Assembly (NCBI GenBank): GCA_045648985.1 | Contig: JAZROZ010000009.1 | Location: 1 to 33,169 of the forward strand | Direction: 5' to 3' | Length of the DNA stretch: 33,169 nucleotides | From: SIG437 sp045648985 | GTDB taxonomy: Bacteria > Bacillota > Clostridia > UBA1381 > UBA9506 | In this document: one piece after another, positions 1-6,866 of the stretch | How the letters are laid out: each line of letters begins with the position of its first letter | Numbering within the stretch: position 1 is the first letter of the stretch | Notes under the pieces: generated by a model | Databases searched by the model: none | What the model saw: the letters and a program-made list of their open reading frames with translations, nothing else | Told to the model about the DNA's origin: nothing | Made by a program: the position numbers and the translations under genes

Positions 1-165
1 GACTATCTTGCAGGAATTGATCCTGCAGAAACAAATTCTGATTATTTAACGAATACAATAAATATCAGGCTTCAGTTATTAAATGATGAAGAAAAGTTTT
101 TCTTGCTCGAAGCCGTTGAGTATTATATTCAAAACGTAAGAGATAAAAAGAAGGTGTCAAAGTAA
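1..165 (+). CDS. C-terminus of an XRE-family (HTH_3) transcriptional regulator, partial
   Basis: The window opens inside a gene whose last 54 codons read DYLAGIDP... to ...DKKKVSK and stop at 163-165. The DYLaG motif is the typical exit of the helix-turn-helix domain of XRE/Cro-like repressors, followed here by a short helical tail (LLNDEEKFFLLEAVEYYIQN). The DNA-binding part is missing because it lies left of the window. In integrative elements such a regulator commonly controls excision or transfer genes, but that role is inference. A 25-codon frame and a terminator follow. Confidence 0.6.
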   Translation, partial: DYLAGIDPAETNSDYLTNTINIRLQLLNDEEKFFLLEAVEYYIQNVRDKKKVSK

Positions 166-191
166 GGTACATAATGGAAGGAGTGATATCC

Positions 192-269
192 ATGACAGTA
201 TTTGTAGAAGTCTATAAATTTTGTTTTAGTTGTCGGGGTGTCGCTATTGGTATGTTAAAAACAAGATGA
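192..269 (+). CDS. Possible 25-aa small protein
   Basis: A GGAAGGAG ribosome binding site at 176-183 sits 8 bases before ATG 192. The frame encodes 25 residues (MTVFVEVYKF then CFSCRGVAIGMLKTR) and is followed 28 bases later by a strong terminator. The mildly hydrophobic middle with two cysteines (FCFSC) might insert in a membrane. I do not recognise the family. The good ribosome binding site and position between a regulator gene and a terminator favour real translation; the short length argues caution. Confidence 0.4.
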   Translation: MTVFVEVYKFCFSCRGVAIGMLKTR

Positions 270-297
270 TATAAGACTCTTGTAATTTTGCAAGCGG

Positions 298-334
298 ATG
301 CACTGCGGCAGCTTTAACCGTAGTGCATTTTTTG
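298..334 (+). terminator. Rho-independent terminator
   Basis: An 11-bp stem (ATGCACTGCGG at 298-308 with CCGTAGTGCAT at 318-328, one G-U pair) closes a 9-base loop and runs into a T tract. It would end the transcript of the XRE regulator and the 25-codon frame. Confidence 0.85.
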
Positions 335-596
335 TTGGGCTTGTGTAAATTACGAGGTACTTATATGAGACGCAGATGTTCAGATTTATCTCCACCTACC
401 CCTAAATTACATATAATTATCAGAAAAGACTATAGAAATTCTATCGTTGATAGGTTTTCTATGGTCTTTTTTATTTCACATGCCCATTCTGCTTGCTCTC
501 AAAACCCCCTTAAAACTTTTGAAACTTTTTTTGAATTACCCGTAAAATCTGCGGTATTTAGGTGCTACACTGATTGTAGAAAGGGGGTGCGTATCT
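335..596. other. Intergenic stretch between terminator and HTH gene
   Basis: I find no convincing gene here. An 80-codon frame could start at ATG 365 behind a weak GAGG, but it reads straight through the strong hairpin at 424-472 and has no recognisable protein features. The second half is the 5' region of the regulator at 597, with an AAGGGGG ribosome binding site at 581-587; I could not find a clear -35/-10 pair for it. Confidence 0.5.
424..472 (+). terminator. Second strong terminator, long hairpin
   Basis: AAAAGACTATAGAAA (424-438) pairs with TTTCTATGGTCTTTT (456-470) with one G-U pair. An inner CTATC/GATAG stem closes a 3-base loop, and a T tract follows. It lies only about 90 bases after the terminator at 298-334, so it either backs that one up or ends a separate short transcript. 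Confidence 0.8.
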
Positions 597-935
597 ATGA
601 AGGATAAGCTATCCGTTTTCGATAGACGAACAGAAATCCTGTCCCGTCTCTTTTGGGAAAAGATAATTACAATGCGCGAGCTTGCCATTGAATTTGATGT
701 TTCAGAAGACACGATAGGAAGGGATATTGTCTATCTCAGTAGATACGCAACCATCGAAACTCAGCGTGGCGTTGGAGGCGGAGTTTTTATTCGTGAAGAA
801 CATAAAAATCTTTATACTAAGTTGTCTGGTAAAGAGATAAATCTCTTGCAGAGATTATATGAAATGACCGAGAACGAGGATAGAGAGACTATGAAAAGCA
901 TTCTTAGAAAGATTGCAATGACGATTTACGAATAA
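597..935 (+). CDS. Small winged-helix (HTH_11/DeoR-type) regulator
   Basis: This is a 112-aa protein with a DeoR-like helix-turn-helix at about residues 8-55: RRTEILSRLFWEKIITMRELAIEF leads into the recognition helix VSEDTIGRDIVYLSR, and a GVGGGVFI wing follows. The rest (LSGKEINLLQRLYEM...) is a short helical tail with no sugar- or ligand-binding domain, so it is a stand-alone DNA-binding protein and not a full DeoR or WYL regulator. Start ATG 597 has AAGGGGG 9 bases upstream. Small regulators of this type are common near integrase modules of clostridial elements; its targets are not visible, but the inverted repeat before the recombinase genes is a candidate. Confidence 0.75.
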   Translation: MKDKLSVFDRRTEILSRLFWEKIITMRELAIEFDVSEDTIGRDIVYLSRYATIETQRGVGGGVFIREEHKNLYTKLSGKEINLLQRLYEMTENEDRETMKSILRKIAMTIYE

Positions 936-1305
936 ACATGCGTACCCCTTTTCAATGGGAAATATCCCTATAGTTATTTTTATAGTAACCGAATGCTCCT
1001 TGACAACTGAATAGCACCTTTGTAATCGTAAGACTGTATGGGCGGTTAAAAGTCGCCAGCACATTAGTTGATACGCCAAGACTGCTATTATCTCTTGCAC
1101 GAGCGATAAATATCAGACTATAAACCGATTGATTTGGGAGGTCGGGATGCGATGAAACATACAGTTAGTAATTGATACTTGACTACGGTCCCGGCGGAGA
1201 ACCCGGCGGAGCTGAAATGCTATGTGTGTCGAACCAACGACCGTTATAAAGGGGCGTTATAAATTATTTCTCAATTACGTATTTATCAAAGAAGGAGAAA
1301 TGGCT
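936..1305. other. Gene-free 370-base stretch, possible structured or regulatory RNA
   Basis: No reading frame of quality occurs on either strand. The stretch is richer in G and C than its surroundings and contains several short hairpins: GGGA/TCCC near 957-970, GGCG/CGCC around 1039-1056, CAAGA/TCTTG around 1077-1098 and CCGA/TCGG around 1127-1144. It also has a tandem 10-base repeat CCCGGCGGAG at 1190-1199 and 1202-1211, and a repeated CGTTATAA at 1252 and 1264-1265. A GGGAGG site at 1136-1141 precedes a 7-codon frame (MKHTVSN) at 1152. The role is unknown; a leader RNA or DNA-processing site of the element are both possible. Confidence 0.4.
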
Positions 1306-1551
1306 ATGAGTAAATTTGTTGAAATGAAGCATACAGATGTGAGAACTGTCGATAGAAATGAGCTTGTCGATATCGCAACTGTTAAAATAAATCCAAAAGA
1401 TCCTGTCGAAAAGAAAATGCAGGACTATGTGGAACAGGTAAAAAATCCGTACTGTTTTTTGTGTAACGGATATGTTGTTAAGCTGGAATTTGCAGATAAC
1501 GACAAAAGCATAGAGGATTGTGTAGTAAATTATATGAGTACACTTATTTAG
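1306..1551 (+). CDS. Small DUF6870-like protein of integrative elements
   Basis: This 81-aa protein (MSKFVEMKHTDVRTVDRNEL...) contains the pattern VDIATVKINPKDPVEKKMQDY and then KNPYCFLCNGYVVKLEF, ending with an acidic segment (DNDKSIEDCVVNYM). I recognise this layout as the DUF6870-type family found in clostridial integrative and conjugative elements; its function is not known. The two cysteines in YCFLC might bind a metal, but no second pair is present. The start at 1306 is preferred over ATG 1300 because AAGGAG at 1292-1297 is 8 bases away from 1306 and only 2 from 1300. It lies just upstream of the recombinase promoter. Confidence 0.7.
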   Translation: MSKFVEMKHTDVRTVDRNELVDIATVKINPKDPVEKKMQDYVEQVKNPYCFLCNGYVVKLEFADNDKSIEDCVVNYMSTLI

Positions 1552-1590
1552 GGCAAAACCTATTAATTTTAACTAATTCTAAAAAAAGTA

Positions 1591-1619
1591 TGGACTTTCA
1601 GAAGAATTTATGCTATAAT
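1591..1619 (+). promoter_or_regulatory. Promoter of the recombinase genes
   Basis: TGGACT (1591-1596), a 17-base spacer and TATAAT (1614-1619) with the extended -10 dinucleotide TG at 1611-1612. It is the only strong promoter between the DUF6870-like gene and the first recombinase and leaves a leader of about 95 bases. Confidence 0.7.
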
Positions 1620-1665
1620 ATATGCAGACTTTAAATTGAATATTGAATTCTTCGGAACTCTTGTA

Positions 1666-1705
1666 TATTAACACAGGTTTTGTTTGACTAATTTGTGTGT
1701 TAATA
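1666..1705 (+). repeat. Inverted repeat in the recombinase leader
   Basis: A perfect 10-bp inverted repeat, TATTAACACA (1666-1675) and TGTGTTAATA (1696-1705), with a 20-base middle. The right arm ends 3 bases before the AGGAGG ribosome binding site (1709-1714) of the first recombinase. It could be a repressor operator or an RNA hairpin that affects translation. Confidence 0.6.
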
Positions 1706-1721
1706 GACAGGAGGTTTTTTT

Positions 1722-3347
1722 ATGTCTACAACTAAATATACCGCCGCATTATATCTTAGACTTTCAAGAGAAGACGGCGATAAAGAAGAAAGTTGCAGTA
1801 TAGCCAATCAAAGGGATCTGGCGATGTTATATTTACAAAAACATCCCGAGATTAAGTTGTATGACGAATTTGTGGATGATGGATACTCAGGTTCAAATTT
1901 TGAGAGACCTGATTTTAAAAGAATGATGAGTCTTATACTTAAAAACAAAATCAACTGTGTTATTGTAAAAGACTTGTCAAGATTTGCAAGAGAATATATT
2001 GATGCAGGTTATTATCTGGAAAAACTTTTTCCTGCATTGGGAATACGGTTTATATCAATAAATGATAATATTGACTATAAAGATGATGACAGCAACAATA
2101 CAAAGCTTGTTATTGCATTTAAGAACATTCTTAATGACTCGTATATTCGTGATACCTCGGTTAAGATTCGCAGTCAGCTTGAAGTGAAGAGGAAAAAGGG
2201 CGAATATATTGGTCCGTTTGTAGTTATGGGTTATCAGAAGCGCAAAGATGATAAGCATAAAATTGAGATTGACGAATGTGCTGTCAGTACAATCAAAAGA
2301 ATATATACAATGCGATTTATGGGTATAAGCGCAAGTGCTATTGCCGATAAACTTAATGTTGAGAATATTCCTTCTCCTGCAGAGTATAGGAAGATGAGAG
2401 GAGATAAATTCTCTGCCAACACTCAAAAGAAACACATTGCAAAATGGACTGCATCTGCAGTAATCAGAATATTGACTGATGAAATATACACAGGAACATT
2501 AGTGCAGGGAAGAAGGACAACGATAAATTATAAGGTAAAGAAAATAATTGAGAAAGACAAAAGCCAGTGGGTTATAGTCGAGAATAACCATCCGGCAATA
2601 ATTCCAACGGAATTTTTTGAAAAAATACAAAATCTGATGAAACAGGATACGAGAGTTAGTCCCGGCAGGAGTGAACCGTATTTGTTCTCAGGATTTTTGA
2701 AGTGTGCGGATTGCGGAGATTCTTTGATTAGGAAAACATCGAAATACAAAGATAAAACCTATGCGTACTATATGTGTGCAACAAATAAGTTGGGATTAGG
2801 GTGTACTTCGCATCGAATCCGTGAAGAGGATATCTATAAAGCAGTTTTTTCTGCATTGCATACATATTGTAATAATGTGGCTGACTTGGCAGATAAGGTT
2901 GATGTTATTTCTCCTGAAGAGATTAAAGATGTTAGGTTACAAGAGCTTGAAAGTATTATATCTGCAAAGCAAAAAGAAATTGACGATCTGTATAAGACAA
3001 TAGAAATTGTGGAAAACAGATGTAATGACGAGCTTGAGAATAAAGTCAGCGGCAGAGAAATATGTAATGACATAAGAAAATCCATCGCAAAGCTTGAAAA
3101 AGAAATGGATACATTGCTGCTTGAAAAAGAAAACATCAATGAAGAAGTCGAAAAGAAAATTGCATGGATTAAACTCTTATCTGAAAATAATGAGATTAAA
3201 TTTCTTAACAGGTCGGCACTTGCTAATCTTGTTGAGAGAATCTGTGTTTATGAGGATAAGAGGATTGTGGTAGTATTTAATTACCGTGATAAATACATGG
3301 AAATTATAAGATTGTTAGAAAAAGTGAATAACAGGGAGGCGGTTTAA
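1722..3347 (+). CDS. Large serine recombinase 1 of the triple module
   Basis: A site-specific DNA recombinase (541 aa). The resolvase catalytic domain (about 6-150) has the nucleophile Ser15 in YLRLSREDG, the VDDGYSGSNFERP loop and the VKDLSRFAREYI helix start at about 82-93. A recombinase domain follows (about 165-310), then a zinc ribbon with C328, C331, C352 and C361, and a charged coiled coil (about 380-490). All catalytic landmarks are intact. AGGAGG lies 7 bases before ATG 1722. Its stop TAA overlaps the ATG of the next gene by one base, so the two are translationally coupled. It resembles recombinase 3 more than recombinase 2, for example in the shared SIANQRDL segment. Confidence 0.92.
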   Translation: MSTTKYTAALYLRLSREDGDKEESCSIANQRDLAMLYLQKHPEIKLYDEFVDDGYSGSNFERPDFKRMMSLILKNKINCVIVKDLSRFAREYIDAGYYLEKLFPALGIRFISINDNIDYKDDDSNNTKLVIAFKNILNDSYIRDTSVKIRSQLEVKRKKGEYIGPFVVMGYQKRKDDKHKIEIDECAVSTIKRIYTMRFMGISASAIADKLNVENIPSPAEYRKMRGDKFSANTQKKHIAKWTASAVIRILTDEIYTGTLVQGRRTTINYKVKKIIEKDKSQWVIVENNHPAIIPTEFFEKIQNLMKQDTRVSPGRSEPYLFSGFLKCADCGDSLIRKTSKYKDKTYAYYMCATNKLGLGCTSHRIREEDIYKAVFSALHTYCNNVADLADKVDVISPEEIKDVRLQELESIISAKQKEIDDLYKTIEIVENRCNDELENKVSGREICNDIRKSIAKLEKEMDTLLLEKENINEEVEKKIAWIKLLSENNEIKFLNRSALANLVERICVYEDKRIVVVFNYRDKYMEIIRLLEKVNNREAV

Positions 3348-5005
3348 TGGCAAGGAAGAGCAAACGACTTAACCATGTAACTCAGGCTCCGTCTGTAACT
3401 ATGCCAATTTATAATGTGGCAATTTACATTAGAATTTCTAACGAAGAAAATATAAGAAATGTCGGCACATTAGAGTTTCAAAAGCAGATTGCGCTTGAAT
3501 ATATGAAGGATAAGAGCGATATGGTTTTGTACGAAATCTATTGTGATGATGGTAAATCGGGAACTAACTTTGACCGTGAAGGCTTTCAGCAGATGATGTA
3601 TGATGTCTATAACGGAAAAGTTAATTGCATTGTTGTAAAAGACTTGTCCCGATTTGGTCGTGAGTATATAGAAATGGGAGAGTATGTAGAAAAAATATTC
3701 CCATTGCTCGGTGTCAGATTCATTGCCATAAATGATAATGTTGACAATCATGTTTCGCCTTATGATGTATCGGTTCCTATAAAGAATGTTATTAATGCAT
3801 TATATGCGAAGGATGTGTCAAGAAAAATTTCATCAGCTTTCAGAACAAGGCAGTTAAATGGCGATTATATTGGAGGATTTGGTCCTTATGGATATGTAAA
3901 ATCTGAGGACGATATCCACAAACTTGTTGTAGATCCTGAAGCAGCTCGTGTCGTTAAGATGATTTATAAATGGAAACTTGAAGGACATGGTGTTGTTTCA
4001 ATCTGCAGATTGCTTGTTGAAAATGGGATAGCACCGCCAGGCAAATATAAATATGATAAAGGTATATTTAAGAGCGATAAATATGCCAATATGAAATACT
4101 GGCGTGAAGCAACTGTTATGAAAATCCTTACGAATGAAATGTATATAGGAAATATGGTGCAGGGAAGGACAAAGCGCTCTCTTTATAACAATATGCCTCA
4201 GAAACTTATGGATAAAGACCATTGGATTGTTGTAGAGAACACACACGAAGCTATTATCTCCAAAGATGATTTCTATAAGGTACAGGATATGCTTGCCGAA
4301 TATGACAGAAAACCTGCAGTTAGAAAAACCCATAAAAAAGAAAATATCTTTAAAGGTAAAGTAATCTGCGGGGAATGCGGTCATAAGATGACAAGAAGCG
4401 GTTCAAGTGATAGCAAAGAAAAGAATCATTTCTATTGCAGACATCATGCGATATATAAAGACAGTTGTGATGTGGGATCAATTAGGGAAGACATTTTGAC
4501 AAACATAGTCCATCAATCAATTAAAATTCAGATATTGTCTTTATCTAAAATAGAGCAATCAATGCAAAGGTCTGCAAGTTCGCCGGAAACAAAGCATGCG
4601 ATGTATTCTCTGACAAAGCAGATAAGTGAGACCTTATCAACTGTTGCTTATATAAAGGAAAACAGGATTAGAATTGCTAAAGACTACGCAATGCAAATAC
4701 TTAATGAAGAAGAATACGACATTCTAAGAAAGCAGTTTGACATGGAACTTGCACAGGCCGCAGAGAAATTGGAATTGCTCGAAAAACAAAGATGTAAATT
4801 CAATAAGTTATTTACAGCTGAAAGATGGATAAGTGAACTACGACAGTATTCGTCGTCAAAAAAGCTTTCAGCATCTATGCTTAATGAGTTCGTAAAATGT
4901 GTTAAGGTGTACTCCGATAACAGAGTAGAAATCGAGTGGAAGCACAAAGACACTATTGCGGAATATATTGAATTACTGAACGGAGGTGTAGAACTTGCAG
5001 GATAA
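3347..5005 (+). CDS. Large serine recombinase 2 of the triple module
   Basis: A site-specific DNA recombinase (552 aa). It has an extra basic N-terminus of about 20 residues, then the catalytic domain with Ser31 in IYIRISNEEN, the DDGKSGTNFDREGF loop and VKDLSRFGREYI (97-108). The recombinase domain carries GPYGYVKSEDD and LTNEMYIGNMVQGR. The zinc ribbon uses C341, C344, C364 and C374 and is followed by a coiled coil (about 390-520). The start ATG overlaps the preceding stop, and GGGAGG lies about 8 bases upstream. This is the most divergent of the three, which suggests division of labour and not a recent duplication. Confidence 0.92.
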   Translation: MARKSKRLNHVTQAPSVTMPIYNVAIYIRISNEENIRNVGTLEFQKQIALEYMKDKSDMVLYEIYCDDGKSGTNFDREGFQQMMYDVYNGKVNCIVVKDLSRFGREYIEMGEYVEKIFPLLGVRFIAINDNVDNHVSPYDVSVPIKNVINALYAKDVSRKISSAFRTRQLNGDYIGGFGPYGYVKSEDDIHKLVVDPEAARVVKMIYKWKLEGHGVVSICRLLVENGIAPPGKYKYDKGIFKSDKYANMKYWREATVMKILTNEMYIGNMVQGRTKRSLYNNMPQKLMDKDHWIVVENTHEAIISKDDFYKVQDMLAEYDRKPAVRKTHKKENIFKGKVICGECGHKMTRSGSSDSKEKNHFYCRHHAIYKDSCDVGSIREDILTNIVHQSIKIQILSLSKIEQSMQRSASSPETKHAMYSLTKQISETLSTVAYIKENRIRIAKDYAMQILNEEEYDILRKQFDMELAQAAEKLELLEKQRCKFNKLFTAERWISELRQYSSSKKLSASMLNEFVKCVKVYSDNRVEIEWKHKDTIAEYIELLNGGVELAG

Positions 5006-6536
5006 CAAATATATTATTTTGAAATATTTACGCCTTTCGTTAGAAGACGGAGATAGCATTGAAAGTGACAGTATTGCCAACCAGCGTGATTTAATTGACT
5101 TGCATATATCGGCTGTTTTTGCAGATAGGGATGTAGAAGTAATAGAAATTGTTGATGATGGATACTCTGGTACTAACTTTAATCGTCCCGGAATGAAAAG
5201 GTTGCTTGTATTGGCTGAAATGCACCTTGTTCAATGTATAATAGTAAAGGACTTGTCAAGATTTGCACGAGATTACATTGAAGTAGGCAGATATACAGAT
5301 AAGATATTTCCTGAATGGAGAGTGCGTTTCATAGCGGTAAATGATAATTATGATAGTCTTGATTATCAGGGAGTAACCTGTGGCGTGGATGTAGCATTAA
5401 AGAATTTGACCAATGCAATGTATAGCCAGGATTTATCTCAAAAAATAACAAGTGTGAAACGGATGCAACAGAAACGTGGTGAATGTTTTGCTGCATATGC
5501 TATTTACGGATATATGAAATCTCCTGAAGATAGACATAAACTTGTCATTGATCCGGAAGCAGCAGAAGTTGTACGGCGCATATTTGATATGAGAGATAAA
5601 GGAATGTCCTATACACAGATAGCCAAACAACTTAATGGAGAGGGAATACTATCTCCGAGTGAATATAAAGTAATGCTTACTAAAAAGAAAGACTGGAGAA
5701 GAGTAGGACAAGCTGCTATCTGGAATAGGAGTATGATATGCCGTATTCTTGATGATGAAAGATACATAGGAAATATGGTATCAGGATTGACAAAAGTTAA
5801 GTATGTCGGAGGTAATTCAAGAAAAACTGCTCCTGAAGAATATATCATTGTTCAGAACACTCACGAACCGATTATAGATAAGGAGCAATTCTATAGGGTT
5901 CGACCTAAAAAATTAGCAGAACCACGTGGCAAGAAAAGAGAAAAAGTTCTTCTTGATGGATTGCTACGTTGCCCGGGATGCAACCGTATCTTTGAAAAAT
6001 ATGGTTCATTTCCTCATGCAGTAAAATTCAGATGTTACTCTTTATGGGTTGGTGTTCCAAATGATAACTGCTGTCATGAAACATTCAATGAGCAGGAACT
6101 CAATGATATAGTTATACAGGCAGTAAAGCTTGAACTTGCAAAGACAGCAGAACTCATACAGATAAGAAAAGGCATGGAAGACAAAGAAAAAGCATACGGC
6201 AAAAGGATTAACGCTATCAATAAAAGGATCAGTGGATTAAAACAGCAAAAGATTGACGGTTATATCAAACTCACAAAAAATGAGCTATCCGAAGAGGGTT
6301 TTCTTAATCTTAAGCAGAAAATAGAAAGTAGCATTGAAGAATGCGAAAGAGAGCTTGATGGTTATAAAGTCAATGATTTATCTGCTGCCGACGAAGTAAC
6401 AATAAATCTCTTTGAAGAGTTTCTTAACGCAGAGACCTTTAACAATGAAATGCTTAAATGCCTTATTAAAACCATATATGTGTATGAAGACAGGCGCATT
6501 GAAATCAAATGGAACTTTAAGGAAAAGGTGGTGTAG
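4995..6536 (+). CDS. Large serine recombinase 3 of the triple module
   Basis: A site-specific DNA recombinase (513 aa). The catalytic domain has Ser15 in YLRLSLEDGD, VDDGYSGTNFNRPGM and VKDLSRFARDYIEVGRY; the recombinase domain has IYGYMKSPEDRHKLVIDPEAAEVV. The zinc ribbon has C326, C329, C347 and C359 or C360. A lysine-rich coiled coil follows (about 365-470). The start is TTG 4995, six bases after GGAGGTG, and lies 11 bases inside the end of recombinase 2. The overlap of all three genes means they are made together; whether all three are needed for excision and integration cannot be told from sequence. Confidence 0.9.
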   Translation: MQDNKYIILKYLRLSLEDGDSIESDSIANQRDLIDLHISAVFADRDVEVIEIVDDGYSGTNFNRPGMKRLLVLAEMHLVQCIIVKDLSRFARDYIEVGRYTDKIFPEWRVRFIAVNDNYDSLDYQGVTCGVDVALKNLTNAMYSQDLSQKITSVKRMQQKRGECFAAYAIYGYMKSPEDRHKLVIDPEAAEVVRRIFDMRDKGMSYTQIAKQLNGEGILSPSEYKVMLTKKKDWRRVGQAAIWNRSMICRILDDERYIGNMVSGLTKVKYVGGNSRKTAPEEYIIVQNTHEPIIDKEQFYRVRPKKLAEPRGKKREKVLLDGLLRCPGCNRIFEKYGSFPHAVKFRCYSLWVGVPNDNCCHETFNEQELNDIVIQAVKLELAKTAELIQIRKGMEDKEKAYGKRINAINKRISGLKQQKIDGYIKLTKNELSEEGFLNLKQKIESSIEECERELDGYKVNDLSAADEVTINLFEEFLNAETFNNEMLKCLIKTIYVYEDRRIEIKWNFKEKVV

Positions 6537-6540
6537 TTTC

Positions 6541-6687
6541 ATGAATAAAAGAAAGAAAAAGAAGTTTCAAAATAAAATGAAGGTAGTAATGTACTGCAGG
6601 GTAGGGACTCCGGAACAATTATTACCTGATGATAGAAAAAAAGAGACTTTAATTGTTCAAAAGAACAAAAAAGCATTGATAAGTTGA
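6541..6687 (+). CDS. 48-aa mini-protein resembling a serine recombinase N-terminus
   Basis: Starting 4 bases after the recombinase 3 stop, with AAGGTGG about 9 bases upstream, this frame encodes 48 residues rich in lysine. After a basic start (MNKRKKKKFQNK) comes MKVVMYCRVGTPEQL, which matches the first beta strand and active-site loop of serine recombinases (normally ...YCRVSTxEQ) except that the nucleophilic serine is glycine. The protein then ends (QKNKKALIS) without any other catalytic segment, so it cannot cut DNA. It may be a relic, a small DNA-binding or regulatory peptide, or a frame that simply crosses the element end. Confidence is for it being a translated gene. Confidence 0.6.
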   Translation: MNKRKKKKFQNKMKVVMYCRVGTPEQLLPDDRKKETLIVQKNKKALIS

Positions 6688-6705
6688 CTTATTTGGTCCT
6701 AAATA

Positions 6706-6734
6706 TTGATTCTTCAGAGCATTTGTGATATAAT
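6706..6734 (+). promoter_or_regulatory. Promoter near the element end
   Basis: TTGATT (6706-6711), 17-base spacer, TATAAT (6729-6734). It points to the right, toward the SGNH hydrolase gene, and lies at or next to the presumed end of the element. Confidence 0.55.
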
Positions 6735-6758
6735 TATTCATATTATAATGGAATAATT
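6732..6758. repeat. Inverted repeat overlapping a promoter at the presumed junction
   Basis: AATTATTC (6732-6739) and GAATAATT (6751-6758) form perfect 8-bp arms around an 11-base centre. It begins in the -10 of the promoter above and covers the expected transcription start. It could be an operator or a recombinase half-site pair; both are inference. Confidence 0.45.
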
Positions 6759-6804
6759 GTGTCAAGGTGGTTTGAAAAAAATAAAAAATTTTTTTGTCCC
6801 TAAC

Positions 6805-6833
6805 TTGACAAAATCATATAATAAAATTAAAAT
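6805..6833 (+). promoter_or_regulatory. Promoter of the SGNH hydrolase gene
   Basis: Consensus TTGACA (6805-6810), 17-base spacer and TAAAAT (6828-6833), 33 bases before the start codon. This is the closest and strongest promoter for the gene at 6867. Confidence 0.75.
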
Positions 6834-6866
6834 TTAGATATGGTAACTTAGAAATGAGGAAAAAAT

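Larger units (their letters stand above)
1..6690. mobile_element. One end of an integrative element with a triple serine recombinase module
   Basis: This stretch holds two small regulators, a small accessory protein typical of clostridial integrative elements, three tandem large serine recombinases and a recombinase-like mini-ORF; everything after it is housekeeping chromosome. Large serine recombinases usually sit at one end of the element they move, so the right boundary is inferred to lie just past the last of these genes, between about 6690 and 6860. The left part of the element, including any conjugation genes, is outside the window, so I cannot say whether it is conjugative. The boundary is inferred, since no duplicated att core can be seen with only one end present. 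Confidence 0.75.

Noticed and set aside
323..607. 94-codon frame on + before the HTH regulator
   Set aside because: It runs through two parts of strong terminators (the first stem end and the full hairpin at 424-472), has no good ribosome site at its start and no protein-like pattern.
855..1100. 81-codon frame on the minus strand
   Set aside because: It overlaps the end of the HTH regulator and the gene-free stretch, lacks a ribosome site and shows no domain.
1591..6734. Likeness between the promoter stretches at 1600-1619 and 6713-6734 as direct repeats (att-like)
   Set aside because: The likeness is limited to a TCAGA...ATTT run and the TATAAT itself with a gap; it fits two promoters and is too weak to be an attachment-site repeat.
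6771..6796. A/T-run near 6777-6795 as a terminator
   Set aside because: The A-run and T-run can pair but contain no G-C pairs, so a functional terminator is not supported.
6541..6866. A fourth full recombinase broken by a frameshift
   Set aside because: No other recombinase segment (DLSRF, zinc ribbon) can be read in any frame after 6687, so only the short N-terminal likeness is supported.
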